This document shows, piece by piece, positions 1 through 9,789 of a DNA stretch of 64,000 bases. The notes beneath the pieces are model-generated. The model saw only the letters and a program-made list of their open reading frames with translations. It made no database searches and had not been told where the DNA came from. Both the position numbers and the translations under genes were made by a program. Positions within the stretch are counted from its first letter, which is position 1, and the number at the start of each line of letters is the position of its first letter. The stretch comes from Rhizobium sp. CIAT894 (GTDB lineage Bacteria > Pseudomonadota > Alphaproteobacteria > Rhizobiales > Rhizobiaceae), in the NCBI RefSeq assembly GCF_000172795.2, contig NZ_CP020947.1, positions 2,049,001 through 2,113,000 of the forward strand. The letters are read 5' to 3'.

Positions 1-115
1 AACCATCTCCGCCGTCGCGGGCTACCGCGCCCTCGGCGTCGATTATCGCAATGACGGCTTCGTATTCGATGCCGTCCAGCAAGGCCCGATTCTGGGCCTT
101 GCGATCCGGTTCTAG
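1..115 (+). CDS. C-terminal fragment of an outer-membrane beta-barrel protein
   Basis: The frame beginning at base 2 is open from the window edge to a TAG at 113-115 and encodes about 37 residues. The visible tail contains GYRALGVDY and FDAVQQGPILG and ends in Ile-Arg-Phe. Alternating hydrophobic residues and a terminal Phe are typical of the last strand of Gram-negative outer-membrane barrels, where the terminal aromatic serves as the Bam signal. The rest of the gene lies outside the window, so the subfamily cannot be named. It converges with the DUF1254 gene 63 bases downstream. Confidence 0.5.
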   Translation, partial: TISAVAGYRALGVDYRNDGFVFDAVQQGPILGLAIRF

Positions 116-178
116 CGGGTTTCCTCCGACAGAAGAGTTCTATCCGGATTTCTTTGGCGCAGTTTTCGAATCAGTCGG

Positions 179-1663
179 CTATTGCGCCGCCAGAGGAGAT
201 GCTGTGCTTGCCTTGGTGACCGGTGGGGGAGTCCATCTGCCCGTCAGAGCATCGGGCTTTGGTGCATAGAGCCGCATTGTCAGGTTGTACCGCCCTTGAG
301 GTGCTGGCAACCAGTTCCATTCCATGTCCTTGCCGGGGCTCTCGTTTTGGAAATAGAGATCGAGTGAACCGTCGGCGTTGTACTTGAACGGCATCCAGCT
401 GCTGACTGCGAAGCGGTTGAGGGAATTGGCAACCTGGAATCCTTCGTCGTCATATAACGTCACAGACCAGAAGGCTTGGACCGGTGGAATTTGATCCTTG
501 TCAAAGTGGATCGCGTAGTTGTTTCCGCCATCAAGCGGCTGGCCGTTTTCGTCGGCAAGATTAAGCGGATAGATGGCGTCTTCGGGCAGGTTGGCGCCGA
601 GACCTTGTTGGGCAATGATGGCGCGCTTTAGATAGTAATTGCCATATACGCCCATCGTGTCGGTATTCATCGACCAACCGTTGGCGACGCGTGCCAGCGT
701 CTTCACCTTCCAAGCCATCAGCGCCTGAGCGTCCTGTGGAACTGTCTCGAGCGCCTTTTGGACGACCGCATCTGCTTTGGAAAGATCGAAACTCTTGCCT
801 GATTCAATGCCGATCCTCTGCATTCGGGCAAGCAAGGGCTGATCGGTAATGTGCGGCGGATGAAGTTTCAGGAGCTCGGCAGCATAGGCGAAATAAGCTC
901 CTGCCGAGGCGGTATCGACCTGGGTCTTGGGTGGGGTCTTCATATCCACCGACGGGTCGATTTTCACCGGTGCCGGTTTTGCCTCCTTTCCCCACTCCGA
1001 AAGCAATGTGACGGTGTAACCGTCCTGGACCTTATGAACGGCGTCATAGTCAGGCGGTCCATCGGTCTTTGTCCGTCCGATGACCCATACATAGGGTGTC
1101 GGTGCATTGATCCGTTGGGTTCCCGCCGGCAGCTTGAACTCATCGAACCCTTCACTGAGATCAGGCCGCCAGCCAGGAGGGGCAATCAGGAAATGGCCGG
1201 CCGCAGTTCCGGTGGTCCGCCAGCCGGGTGCCGCGAACACGTCCGTCCACATATCCAGCATGGGCAGCAGGTAGAAACGTCCGCCGGTGTCGGGCGCCGA
1301 AACAACGACCGGTTCTTTCGTCAAATCAAGCCAGGCGCTCGAATATAGAGTGTCGAAATTCGGTCGGACCACGACTTTCATGTCCGCCGGAGGAAACTCG
1401 AGGATGTTGTTAAACTGATTTGACGGGCCGCCGATCGCACCCTTCTTGGCTTCGACGTTGGTCAATTGCTTCCGGGTGATGTCCATAGATAGTAGTGGAT
1501 AGAAATAAACGTACGCTTCCACGCCTATCGCATGCGCCTCTTCTTCGCTGATGGAGTTCGCATCTGCCGCGCCGATCGAAAAAGCCGCGAGGCCAAGAGC
1601 GAGAAAAGCTGCAGGTCTTAATTTGCAGAGTAGGTTTCCGTCATCATTCGTCAGTGCACGCAT
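179..1663 (-). CDS. Secreted DUF1254/DUF1214 domain protein
   Basis: This 494-residue protein has a basic N-terminus, a hydrophobic stretch (AAFLALGLAAFSIGAADA, about residues 18-35) and a probable signal-peptidase site, so it is likely periplasmic. The mature part begins with an EEEAHAIGVEAYVYFYPL motif typical of DUF1254. The C-terminal third, including FWSVTLYD and the LPAPQGRYNLTMRLYAPK end, is typical of DUF1214. The biochemical role of this family is not established. AGGAGGAAGCA directly before the ATG at 1663 supports the start. The gene stands alone, convergent with the fragment on its left. Family assignment is firm; function is open. Confidence 0.85.
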   Translation of the reverse strand: MRALTNDDGNLLCKLRPAAFLALGLAAFSIGAADANSISEEEAHAIGVEAYVYFYPLLSMDITRKQLTNVEAKKGAIGGPSNQFNNILEFPPADMKVVVRPNFDTLYSSAWLDLTKEPVVVSAPDTGGRFYLLPMLDMWTDVFAAPGWRTTGTAAGHFLIAPPGWRPDLSEGFDEFKLPAGTQRINAPTPYVWVIGRTKTDGPPDYDAVHKVQDGYTVTLLSEWGKEAKPAPVKIDPSVDMKTPPKTQVDTASAGAYFAYAAELLKLHPPHITDQPLLARMQRIGIESGKSFDLSKADAVVQKALETVPQDAQALMAWKVKTLARVANGWSMNTDTMGVYGNYYLKRAIIAQQGLGANLPEDAIYPLNLADENGQPLDGGNNYAIHFDKDQIPPVQAFWSVTLYDDEGFQVANSLNRFAVSSWMPFKYNADGSLDLYFQNESPGKDMEWNWLPAPQGRYNLTMRLYAPKPDALTGRWTPPPVTKASTASPLAAQ

Positions 1664-2261
1664 TGCTTCCTCCTGTTGTTAAGATCAGGTGAAATGCGAA
1701 TGGATCTATTGATGTATCCCCTGGGCACATAGCTGCTTTGTGGCTGCGTGCCGGGTGGAATTATAAATAGAAAGCTAAACTAGGGATAGTTACACCAATA
1801 CCGGAGGCAACTAACTCATACGGGTGCAACCAGTAATTGGGGGTGATTGAGACAACCATGGAACGAAGATCGCAGCTTGCGACCGGACGGGGAAGGCCAT
1901 CATGCATCAGCATTTTCGCTGATGTCGTGCTCGCGAAATCTTTGGCACACCAAGGGACATCCCCGTCATCCTAAAAGACTAATTGAAACGGTGCGTCATT
2001 GAGACGACCATGATGACAAGGAAGCAGATCGTCGCGCGCTCGGACATGACAATTGATTGCGATTACATCGACCGCACATTGGTATGCGTCAGGCTACATC
2101 AGAAAGTTGCGCGTCGACAGCTTTGCCGATCTATCCTGAGATCCGGAAGCCTGAGCGTTCATGCACTCGCTTTATCCCTGCCGGTGGAGGCTTGATCATC
2201 AACGGACTGTTCTTGCGCAAAATGCCGGACAAACCGGTGGGCAAAGGGGAGGCAGAAACTG
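1664..2261. other. 598-bp region without a supported gene
   Basis: This stretch separates the divergent DUF1254 and sulfatase genes and should hold both promoters. Base composition is more AT-rich around 1755-1800. A 15-base sequence (ATTGAGACAACCATG) at 1846-1860 recurs with one mismatch at 1998-2012, in the same orientation. Short open frames between 1983 and 2278 have no recognisable motif or good ribosome-binding site, so I do not call them. Confidence 0.5.
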
Positions 2262-3761
2262 ATGGACGAGGACGCTGATAACAAGATCGGTCCAAAAAAG
2301 TTTACGCGCCGGACAATGCTTACGACTGGCGGTTCGCTGGCGGCGGCGCAAATCGCTGGCAGGATTGGCGTGCGCGGATTGGCCGCCACGCTTGCTTCCG
2401 GAACGGCGACTTTGGCACAGTCGACCAAGCCGAACATTGTTTTTATCCTCGCCGACGATTTGGGTTGGAAGGATGTCGGGTTTCATGGCTCTGACATAAA
2501 GACGCCAAACATCGACCAACTGGCGGAAAAGGGGGGGCGGCTTGAGCAATTCTACGCCCAGCCGATGTGCACACCGACCCGGGCGGCGTTCATGACGGGG
2601 CGTTATCCGTTCCGCTACGGCATGCAGACCGCCGTCATTCCCCAGGGCGGCACCTACGGCTTGGCGCTCGATGACTATCTCTTGCCGGAAATGCTGAAGG
2701 AAGCAGGCTACGCCACCGCTGCCAGCGGCAAATGGCATCTCGGCCACGCCAAAACGGCATTCTGGCCGCGCCAGCGCGGCTTCGATTCATTCTATGGCGC
2801 TCTGCTTGGCGAGATCGATCACTTCACGCACAAGTCGGCAAACGGCAATGCTGATTGGTACCGGAATAACGAAGCCATCGAGGAGGAAGGATTCGACAAT
2901 ATCCTGTTCGCTACCGAAGCCGTGCGAGTGATCAATGAACACGATCAGTCGAAACCTTTGTTCCTGTATCTGGCCTTCACGTCGCCGCATACGCCCTTCC
3001 AGGCGCCAAAGGAATATCTTGAACGTAACAGCCACATCGCCGACGAGAGCCGTCGAGGCTATGCAGCGATGATCTCGGTGATGGATGATGGCATTGGCAG
3101 GGTCGTCGAAGCTCTCGAAACGCGCGGCATGCGCGAGAATACGCTCATTGTCTTTCACAGCGACAACGGCGGCGTGGTCGATGCCTTCTTTGCGGGTGAA
3201 AGCGATGTCAAGGGCAAGCTTCCGGCCGACAACGGTCCTTACCGGCAGGGAAAGGGGACGACCTATGAAGGAGGCACCCGCGTCGCCGGCCTGATCAACT
3301 GGCCGGGAAAGATCGTGCCTGGCTCGGCCGACGGAATGATGCACGTCGTCGACATGTATCCGACCTTGGCGGCGCTCGCCGGCGCTAGGCTCGGCAAAAA
3401 CAAGCCGCTCGACGGGATGGACATGTGGCCGATGCTTGGCGAAGGAAAGCCATCGCCACGCACGGAGATCGTCTACAACATCGAACCAATGACTGCCGCC
3501 GTCCGCCAGGGCGATTGGAAGCTTGTGTGGAAGACGACGTTGCCGCCGAAAGTCGAGCTCTTCGATCTTTCGAAAGATAGGTCCGAGACCACAAACCTTG
3601 CCGATCAAAACCCCGAGATGGTCAAGAAACTGCAAGCGCGAGTGATCGAGTTCGCCTCACAGATGTCTCCCCCCTTAATCATGCAGGACGCCGTGCGATT
3701 GCTCTTGCATTCGGACACGGTGCTGCCCGACGCGGCCGAAATGTTTAATGTTGGCGATTGA
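2262..3761 (+). CDS. Arylsulfatase-type sulfatase with Tat-like leader
   Basis: This 499-residue protein has the alkaline-phosphatase-superfamily sulfatase layout. PNIVFILADDLGW (about residues 57-69) supplies two metal-binding Asp. CTPTR (Cys103-Arg107) is the Cys-x-Pro-x-Arg motif whose Cys becomes formylglycine. GKWHLGH and HSDNGG (about residue 297) give further active-site residues. The N-terminus (TRRTML then a hydrophobic stretch) resembles a twin-arginine leader, so export in folded form is likely. GGGGAGG before the ATG supports the start. Members hydrolyse sulfate esters; the substrate is unknown. A formylglycine-generating enzyme would be needed in trans and none is in this window. 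Confidence 0.88.
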   Translation: MDEDADNKIGPKKFTRRTMLTTGGSLAAAQIAGRIGVRGLAATLASGTATLAQSTKPNIVFILADDLGWKDVGFHGSDIKTPNIDQLAEKGGRLEQFYAQPMCTPTRAAFMTGRYPFRYGMQTAVIPQGGTYGLALDDYLLPEMLKEAGYATAASGKWHLGHAKTAFWPRQRGFDSFYGALLGEIDHFTHKSANGNADWYRNNEAIEEEGFDNILFATEAVRVINEHDQSKPLFLYLAFTSPHTPFQAPKEYLERNSHIADESRRGYAAMISVMDDGIGRVVEALETRGMRENTLIVFHSDNGGVVDAFFAGESDVKGKLPADNGPYRQGKGTTYEGGTRVAGLINWPGKIVPGSADGMMHVVDMYPTLAALAGARLGKNKPLDGMDMWPMLGEGKPSPRTEIVYNIEPMTAAVRQGDWKLVWKTTLPPKVELFDLSKDRSETTNLADQNPEMVKKLQARVIEFASQMSPPLIMQDAVRLLLHSDTVLPDAAEMFNVGD

Positions 3762-4147
3762 GTGATTTGGCGGCTCATCCCGAGGACGAGCGGCTTGGAA
3801 TTTTGTCGGCCGGGCTCTCTCGTTCCAAAGCTCGCACCAGCGCCGCCGAACCGCCGGTCAGTCGAAGCGATTTTCCCCGCTGTTCGACAGGGCGATACCT
3901 TTACGGTCCTTCCCGCGACATTCGCTCGAATGTCACATCGCCATCATTGTTTTGCGAGAACGACGGGAGCCCCAGTTCCAAAACGAGCTCGGCTGTCTTT
4001 CTCTGGGCTGGTTTCAGCAGCTTGTTGCGCCGAGGCTCGTATATCGTCGTTCATGCCATAGATTAAGCCGATCGGTCGTTGATCGATCGTGTGATGTCAA
4101 GGCCGGTTACCGGCCGGCACATGTTCATAATTTGCAGGAGCTACATG
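3762..4147. other. Intergenic region before the aldo/keto reductase
   Basis: This 386-bp stretch lies between the sulfatase stop and the chosen reductase start. Two overlapping open frames of about 100 codons begin at the sulfatase stop, but neither has a ribosome-binding site or recognisable domain. The useful element is AGGAG at 4136-4140, which serves the ATG at 4148. I see no convincing terminator. Confidence 0.4.
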
Positions 4148-5137
4148 ATGGAATATCGTCGTTTGGGAAAGTCGGGCCTGCAGGTGAGCGAGTTCTCCTT
4201 CGGCTCATGGGTGACATTCGGCAAGCAGGTCCATGGAGGCGACGCCGTCGACCTCATGAAGCTTGCCTATGACAATGGGGTGAACTTCTTCGACAATGCC
4301 GAAGGATACGAAAGCGGCAAGTCCGAGATCGTCATGGGCGAGGCGCTGAAATCGCTTGGCTGGAGCCGTGACAGCTTCGTCGTCTCGAGCAAGGTCTTCT
4401 GGGGTGGCCAGAAGCCGACGCAGCGCGGCCTGTCGCGCAAGCATGTGACCGATGCCTGCCATGCCGCGCTGAAGCGGCTTCAGGTCGATTACCTCGATCT
4501 CTATTTCTGCCACCGCCCGGATATCGACACGCCGGTCGAGGAAACGGTCCGGGCGATGCACGATCTCGTCGCCCAGGGCAAGGTGCTCTATTGGGGCACG
4601 TCGGAATGGTCGGCGCAGCAATTGACGGAAGCCTATGCCGTGGCCCGCGACCTGCGCATCACGCCGCCGACCATGGAACAGCCGCAGTACAACATCTTCG
4701 AACGCCAGAAGGTCGAATCCGATTATCTGCCGCTCTACGACCTCATCGGCCTCGGCACCACCATCTGGTCGCCGCTCGCCTCGGGCGTCCTGACCGGCAA
4801 ATACAATGACGGCGTGCCGGCCGACAGCCGCATGAACTTGCCCGGCTATGAATGGCTGAAAGAGAAGTGGTCGAGCGACGCCGGCCGCGCCCAGCTCAAA
4901 CAGGTTGGCGAACTTGCGAAACTCGCGGACGAGATTGGCCTGTCGATCACCCATCTCGCCTTGTTATGGTGCCTCGCCAATCGCAACGTCTCCACAGTCA
5001 TTCTCGGCGCCTCGCGCGCCAGCCAGCTACAGGACAATCTCGCGGCCCTTTCACACAGACAGAAGATGACGCCTGAGGTGCTGGACCGGATCGACGGGAT
5101 CGTCGGAAACAAACCGGAAGGCCCGCGCCGATTCTGA
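4148..5137 (+). CDS. Aldo/keto reductase, KCNAB/YghZ-like
   Basis: NADPH-dependent TIM-barrel oxidoreductase of about 329 residues. It opens with MEYRRLGKSGLQVSEFSFGSW-type sequence. Catalytic residues are visible in the usual order: Asp and Tyr in FFDNAEGYESGKSE, Lys in VVSSKVFWGG and His in YFCHRPD. The C-terminal VILGASRASQLQDNL segment is the cofactor-binding end of the family. The ATG at 4148 lies 7 bases after AGGAG, whereas 4145 would be only 4 bases away, so 4148 is preferred. The closest families are voltage-gated K+-channel beta-subunit-like reductases, which act on aldehydes and ketones. The substrate is unknown, and neighbours do not clearly share its operon. Confidence 0.88.
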   Translation: MEYRRLGKSGLQVSEFSFGSWVTFGKQVHGGDAVDLMKLAYDNGVNFFDNAEGYESGKSEIVMGEALKSLGWSRDSFVVSSKVFWGGQKPTQRGLSRKHVTDACHAALKRLQVDYLDLYFCHRPDIDTPVEETVRAMHDLVAQGKVLYWGTSEWSAQQLTEAYAVARDLRITPPTMEQPQYNIFERQKVESDYLPLYDLIGLGTTIWSPLASGVLTGKYNDGVPADSRMNLPGYEWLKEKWSSDAGRAQLKQVGELAKLADEIGLSITHLALLWCLANRNVSTVILGASRASQLQDNLAALSHRQKMTPEVLDRIDGIVGNKPEGPRRF

Positions 5138-5209
5138 AGCCGTCGCGCGCGACTTCGCGCTGACGACCTGCATGAAAACAGAAACCTGAAGGCTGCGGCA
5201 TCAGGTCGA

Positions 5210-5239
5210 CAGGCGCGGATCGTTCCCGACCCGCGCCTG
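5210..5239. terminator. Candidate bidirectional hairpin between convergent genes
   Basis: CAGGCGCGG at 5210-5218 pairs perfectly with CCGCGCCTG at 5231-5239 around a 12-base loop. It sits between the convergent aldo/keto reductase and dsdA stops. There is no U-tract on either side, so this is a structural guess rather than a classic intrinsic terminator. Confidence 0.45.
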
Positions 5240-5259
5240 TGGCACCATTCGGCATGCGA

Positions 5260-6594
5260 CTACGCGAGGGCTTCCGCCTGACGGAGGAAGTTCTGGAACT
5301 GCTCCTCCGGGACGAATGAACCGCCTGTTGTCCAGAGCACATGCGTCGCCCGCGACATCTTCTTCTCGATGCCGTGCACCGTTTGGAAACGCCGACCTTC
5401 CCTATGACGCAAAAGGAAGTCGGGCCCGAGCAAGGCGGCGGCGGCCGAAGGCTCCAGCTTCTGCCTTTGGGTAATCCACGCCATGCGAAGCAGCTTGAAC
5501 AGATCGTTGTCGGCGGCCGTGTAGACGCCGGCGAGCATCTCGCGCATCACCTTGGCCACGAAGGCCGACATGCGGGCGACGGCCATGCCGTCGGCTTCGG
5601 TCTTGTTGGTCAGGCCGACGTCGTAGACCGACACCAGCTCCTGCGAACCCGACATCATGTGGACGAGGGCGCAGGGCGACTGAACCGGCTCGACGAAGAA
5701 GGCGTGCACGTTGTCGCCGAAGATCGCCTTGGCGCCGAAGGCGACGCCACCCGGTGCGCCGCCGATGCCGCAGGGCAGGTAGAGGAAAAGCGGATTTTCC
5801 TCATCGATCGTGATCCCACGCTCGTCGAGTTGCGATGCCAGCTCCGACGCCGCTGCGCTGTACCCGAGGAACAGGTGCCGCGATTGTTCGTCGTCGACGA
5901 AATAGATCGTCGGATCGGCGTCGGCGATGTCGCGGGCGTTTTCGACGGCGGTCGTATAGTCCGCCTCGTGCTGGATGACATCGACGCCGAGCTTCCGCAG
6001 GCGCTCGACCTTCCAGGCCTTGGCGTCGGACGACATGTGAACCGTGGCTTTGAAGCCGAGCGCGCGCGCGGCGATGCCGACGCTCAAGCCGAGATTTCCG
6101 GTGCTGCCCACCGCCACGGTATAGGCTGAAAATAACGAGCGGGCCTCTTCGGTTGCCAGCTTCCGGATATCCTCGCCGTCAGCGAGCAGTTCGTTCTGAC
6201 GGGCGAGGCCTTCGGCAAAGAGGAAAACCTCGTAGACGCCGCCGCGCGCCTTGATGGAGCCGGCAACCGGCAGGTGGCTGTCGGCCTTGATGAAGACGTT
6301 GCCGAACTCTCTCGTTCGATAGCCGAGCGCCTCGCGGAGTTCCTTGAGTTCGACCAGTTCGGAGCGGATCTCGCCGCCCGTATCCTTCAGTTCCGGAAAG
6401 CATTCGGCAAGAAGCGGCGCCAAGCGCTGCCAGTTCTGGCGCGCGCTCTGCACATCGGCCGGTGAAACCGGCAGGTCCGAGGTATCGATCGCCTGTTTCC
6501 GGTAGGACGGATTGAGCCAGAGGGTCGGTCGGCCCGCGAGAACATCATCGCGAGCGGGATCACTGGGCAGTATCGTGTTCATGGACATTTCCAT
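5260..6594 (-). CDS. dsdA: D-serine dehydratase (D-serine ammonia-lyase)
   Basis: PLP enzyme converting D-serine to pyruvate and ammonia in the cytoplasm. The 444-residue length matches E. coli DsdA. Lys115 in AGSIKARGG is the cofactor lysine. VGSTGNLGLSVGI, FLYLPCGIGGAPGGVAFG and the late ATHVLWTTGGSFVPEEQF are closely DsdA-like, so fold-type II L-serine or threonine dehydratases are less likely. Met3 (6588) and Met5 (6582) are alternative starts. The gene lies 16 bp after the ABC ATPase stop and is the last gene of the transporter operon, which suggests that the transporter imports its substrate. The same operon is divergent from a serine/one-carbon operon. Confidence 0.93.
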   Translation of the reverse strand: MEMSMNTILPSDPARDDVLAGRPTLWLNPSYRKQAIDTSDLPVSPADVQSARQNWQRLAPLLAECFPELKDTGGEIRSELVELKELREALGYRTREFGNVFIKADSHLPVAGSIKARGGVYEVFLFAEGLARQNELLADGEDIRKLATEEARSLFSAYTVAVGSTGNLGLSVGIAARALGFKATVHMSSDAKAWKVERLRKLGVDVIQHEADYTTAVENARDIADADPTIYFVDDEQSRHLFLGYSAAASELASQLDERGITIDEENPLFLYLPCGIGGAPGGVAFGAKAIFGDNVHAFFVEPVQSPCALVHMMSGSQELVSVYDVGLTNKTEADGMAVARMSAFVAKVMREMLAGVYTAADNDLFKLLRMAWITQRQKLEPSAAAALLGPDFLLRHREGRRFQTVHGIEKKMSRATHVLWTTGGSFVPEEQFQNFLRQAEALA

Positions 6595-6610
6595 TCGTGA
6601 GCCGGGCTGG

Positions 6611-7369
<759 letters not shown>

Positions 7370-7394
7370 CGTGATCTCTCCGTGTTGGAACAGC

Positions 7395-8522
7395 TCAGCG
7401 GGCACTCGTTGCCATATGGTCTTCGAGCTTTCTGGCGGCATAGGTGATCATCGAGCCGACCAGAAAATAGGTGACGAGCAGGAACGAGAGGACTTCGAAA
7501 GTCCGGTCGCCATATTGTGGGTTCGCCAGGATCATCTGCCCCGCGCGGAGAAAATCCGTCAGTCCGATGATGAAGACGAGCGGCGCGGAGTTGAAGATGT
7601 CGAGCACGTTGCCGACCAGCGGCGCCACCACGACCCGGAGCGCTTGTGGCAGAACGATCGAGCGGTTGATGTCGAATTCGCTGATGCCGAGAGACCTTGC
7701 CGCCTCGGTCTGGGCGCGCGGAACTGCCTGAAGCCCGCTTCGGACATATTCGGCGACATAGGCGGAGTAGAAGATCGTGAAGCCGATCATGCCGCGCGCG
7801 ACGTCGGCCAGTCCCCACTGCGGCGCAAGGACCGGCATGAGGATCCAGATCCAGTAGACGACGAGGATGAGCGGCACCGAGCGCATGACCTCGATGTACC
7901 AGGTGCAGATGATCCTGAGACTTGAGAGCCGGCTCTGCCGTCCGAAGGCGAGCAGGATGCCGATCGGCAGAGACAGGACCGACGTCACCAGCGTCAGCAG
8001 GACGCTGAGAAGAAGTCCGCCCCAGAGCCCCACGCCCGGAGGGGCCATGACCGCCACGACGACGATGAAGCCCGTAAACGCCGCAGCCGGCATCGCCTTC
8101 CTGGACAATGGCACATACGACGTCAGCGCCCATCCCAGCGCGGTTGCGGCCACGACGCCTGCCGCAGACAGGGCGTTCTGCGGATCGCCATGATCGGCGA
8201 TCAAAATCAACAAGGGGACGAGGACGAGAACCAGCCCATGGTGAGGCTTGAACGAAAACACGCAGCCGAGACCGGCGCCGAGGATCGCTGCGATGATCGC
8301 TGACGCCGTCCATGCGCGCCACGCCTGATCGGCTGGAAAAACGCCGATCATCAGCACCCGCAGGCTCTGCACGATGATATCCCACCTTGCCGTGGTGAGC
8401 GCCCAGTCAAGGATCGAATAGGCGAGCCAGAGCGCGCCAGGAATGACCAGCAGCGACAGGGCGACGTCGAAAGGCTTTCCGAACAGGTTGTGGCGGGTCC
8501 ACTTTATTGAGGTGGCGATCAT
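7395..8522 (-). CDS. Amino-acid ABC transporter permease, AapM-like
   Basis: Inner-membrane permease of 375 residues. The N-terminal half has several hydrophobic segments, and the C-terminal half carries the MetI-type domain with the EAA loop ([22 protein letters not shown]), which contacts the ATPase. The unusually large N-terminal extension before the transport domain is what AapM/BztC-type permeases have, unlike compact HisM/GlnP permeases. Its ATG overlaps the upstream permease stop by four bases (ATGA), showing translational coupling. It is the second of two permeases expected to form a heterodimer. Confidence 0.9.
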   Translation of the reverse strand: MIATSIKWTRHNLFGKPFDVALSLLVIPGALWLAYSILDWALTTARWDIIVQSLRVLMIGVFPADQAWRAWTASAIIAAILGAGLGCVFSFKPHHGLVLVLVPLLILIADHGDPQNALSAAGVVAATALGWALTSYVPLSRKAMPAAAFTGFIVVVAVMAPPGVGLWGGLLLSVLLTLVTSVLSLPIGILLAFGRQSRLSSLRIICTWYIEVMRSVPLILVVYWIWILMPVLAPQWGLADVARGMIGFTIFYSAYVAEYVRSGLQAVPRAQTEAARSLGISEFDINRSIVLPQALRVVVAPLVGNVLDIFNSAPLVFIIGLTDFLRAGQMILANPQYGDRTFEVLSFLLVTYFLVGSMITYAARKLEDHMATSAR

Positions 8523-9733
8523 TGCGACACTCCCATGGGGTTAAGACGGCGGTTCGCCCAGTACACGGACGAACTGATGATCCAGCTGAGGATCAGGTAG
8601 GACGCCATGACGATGATGATGCCTTCAAGGCTGTGGCCGGTCTGATTGGCGATCGTCCCGTAAATGTTGAAGAGATCCGGATATCCGACCGCGATCCCGA
8701 GCGCGGTGTTCTTGGTCAGACTGATATACTGATTGCCGAAGGAGGGGAGAACGACGCGGAACACTTGCGGAAGGATGATGTCGTTGACGGTGTCGCGCCG
8801 GCTGAGCCCCAGCGACCCCGCGGCTTCCCATTGGGCCTTCGGAAGAGCGTCGATCGCGCCGCGGACGGTTTCGGCGATGAAGGAAGCGCTGCTCACGACG
8901 ATGGCAAGCAGAAGGGCTGCCATCTCCGGGCTGATGCTGGTTCCCCCGCTGGCCTTGAACTTGTTGGCGACGGGGAAATTTACGGTCATCCCGCCGGTCG
9001 CGACCAGCAGCCCGAGGCAGACGACCGCCGCGCCGACGCATATCCGCCGCGCTCCACGGATGGGGTCGAATATTGCGCCGAGCGCCGACACTCCTGTGGC
9101 GGTGACCAGGATCAGCGAAAGGGTGGATGCGTCGCCGGTCCAGGACAGCGTGGGGACGTATATGCCTTGCTGGCTGACGATAAGGCCGCCGTAGAGCTTT
9201 GCTGCAGACGCCATGGGAGGAAAGTGCAGGACGACCGCGAAATACCAGAAGACGAGCTGTATGAGCAGCGGCGTGTTGCGGACGAACTCGACGATCCAGA
9301 AACAGAGGTTTCTCACCACCCAGTTCGTGGAGAGACGGCCGACGCCGAGCATCGTTCCGAGGATCGTGCTGAGGATGATTGCCAGCAGTGCGATCTTGGC
9401 GGTGTTGAAGATGCCTGTGACGAAAGCCGACGCGATCGACATCTCCGAAGAGAACTGGGTGAGGTTGGGGACGAAGCCTTCACCAGATGTCAGCGTCCAT
9501 CCTTCGCTGATATCGAAGCCGGCGGTGTTGGCAAGAAACGAGAAGCTGAACCGTATGCCTTTCTCGGCAAGGCCAGCCTTGACCGCATATGCCAGCATGC
9601 CGAGCAGCACGACGACCAGAGCGACGATTCCGAGCTGGATCGCTTCGTGCCGGATGCGATTGCGCAGGCGCCGCGACCTCAGTCTATCACTCTCTGCCAT
9701 GCCGCGGATCGCACTCGTTTCGTGGATTGTCAT
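8519..9733 (-). CDS. Amino-acid ABC transporter permease, AapQ-like
   Basis: Inner-membrane permease of 404 residues and first of the pair. A basic N-terminus (RLRSRRLRNRIRHEA) precedes the first membrane segment. A split transport domain follows with FVRNTPLLIQLVFWYFAV early and an EAA loop (EAAGSLGLSRRDTVNDIILPQ) near residue 310, separated by a long insert as in AapQ/BztB. Start 9733 is chosen over 9832 because the longer version would overlap the binding-protein gene, and GGAG lies 8 bases upstream. It is coupled to the next permease by an ATGA overlap. Confidence 0.9.
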   Translation of the reverse strand: MTIHETSAIRGMAESDRLRSRRLRNRIRHEAIQLGIVALVVVLLGMLAYAVKAGLAEKGIRFSFSFLANTAGFDISEGWTLTSGEGFVPNLTQFSSEMSIASAFVTGIFNTAKIALLAIILSTILGTMLGVGRLSTNWVVRNLCFWIVEFVRNTPLLIQLVFWYFAVVLHFPPMASAAKLYGGLIVSQQGIYVPTLSWTGDASTLSLILVTATGVSALGAIFDPIRGARRICVGAAVVCLGLLVATGGMTVNFPVANKFKASGGTSISPEMAALLLAIVVSSASFIAETVRGAIDALPKAQWEAAGSLGLSRRDTVNDIILPQVFRVVLPSFGNQYISLTKNTALGIAVGYPDLFNIYGTIANQTGHSLEGIIIVMASYLILSWIISSSVYWANRRLNPMGVSQ

Positions 9734-9789
9734 GTTCAGGCTCCAAGAGCTTGGGGGGCGAAACGTGTGGTTCCGACCCCCGGAAGGCA

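Noticed and set aside
3758..4066. Two overlapping frames of about 100 codons after the sulfatase
   Set aside because: They overlap each other, start at non-supported codons at the sulfatase stop and contain no motif.
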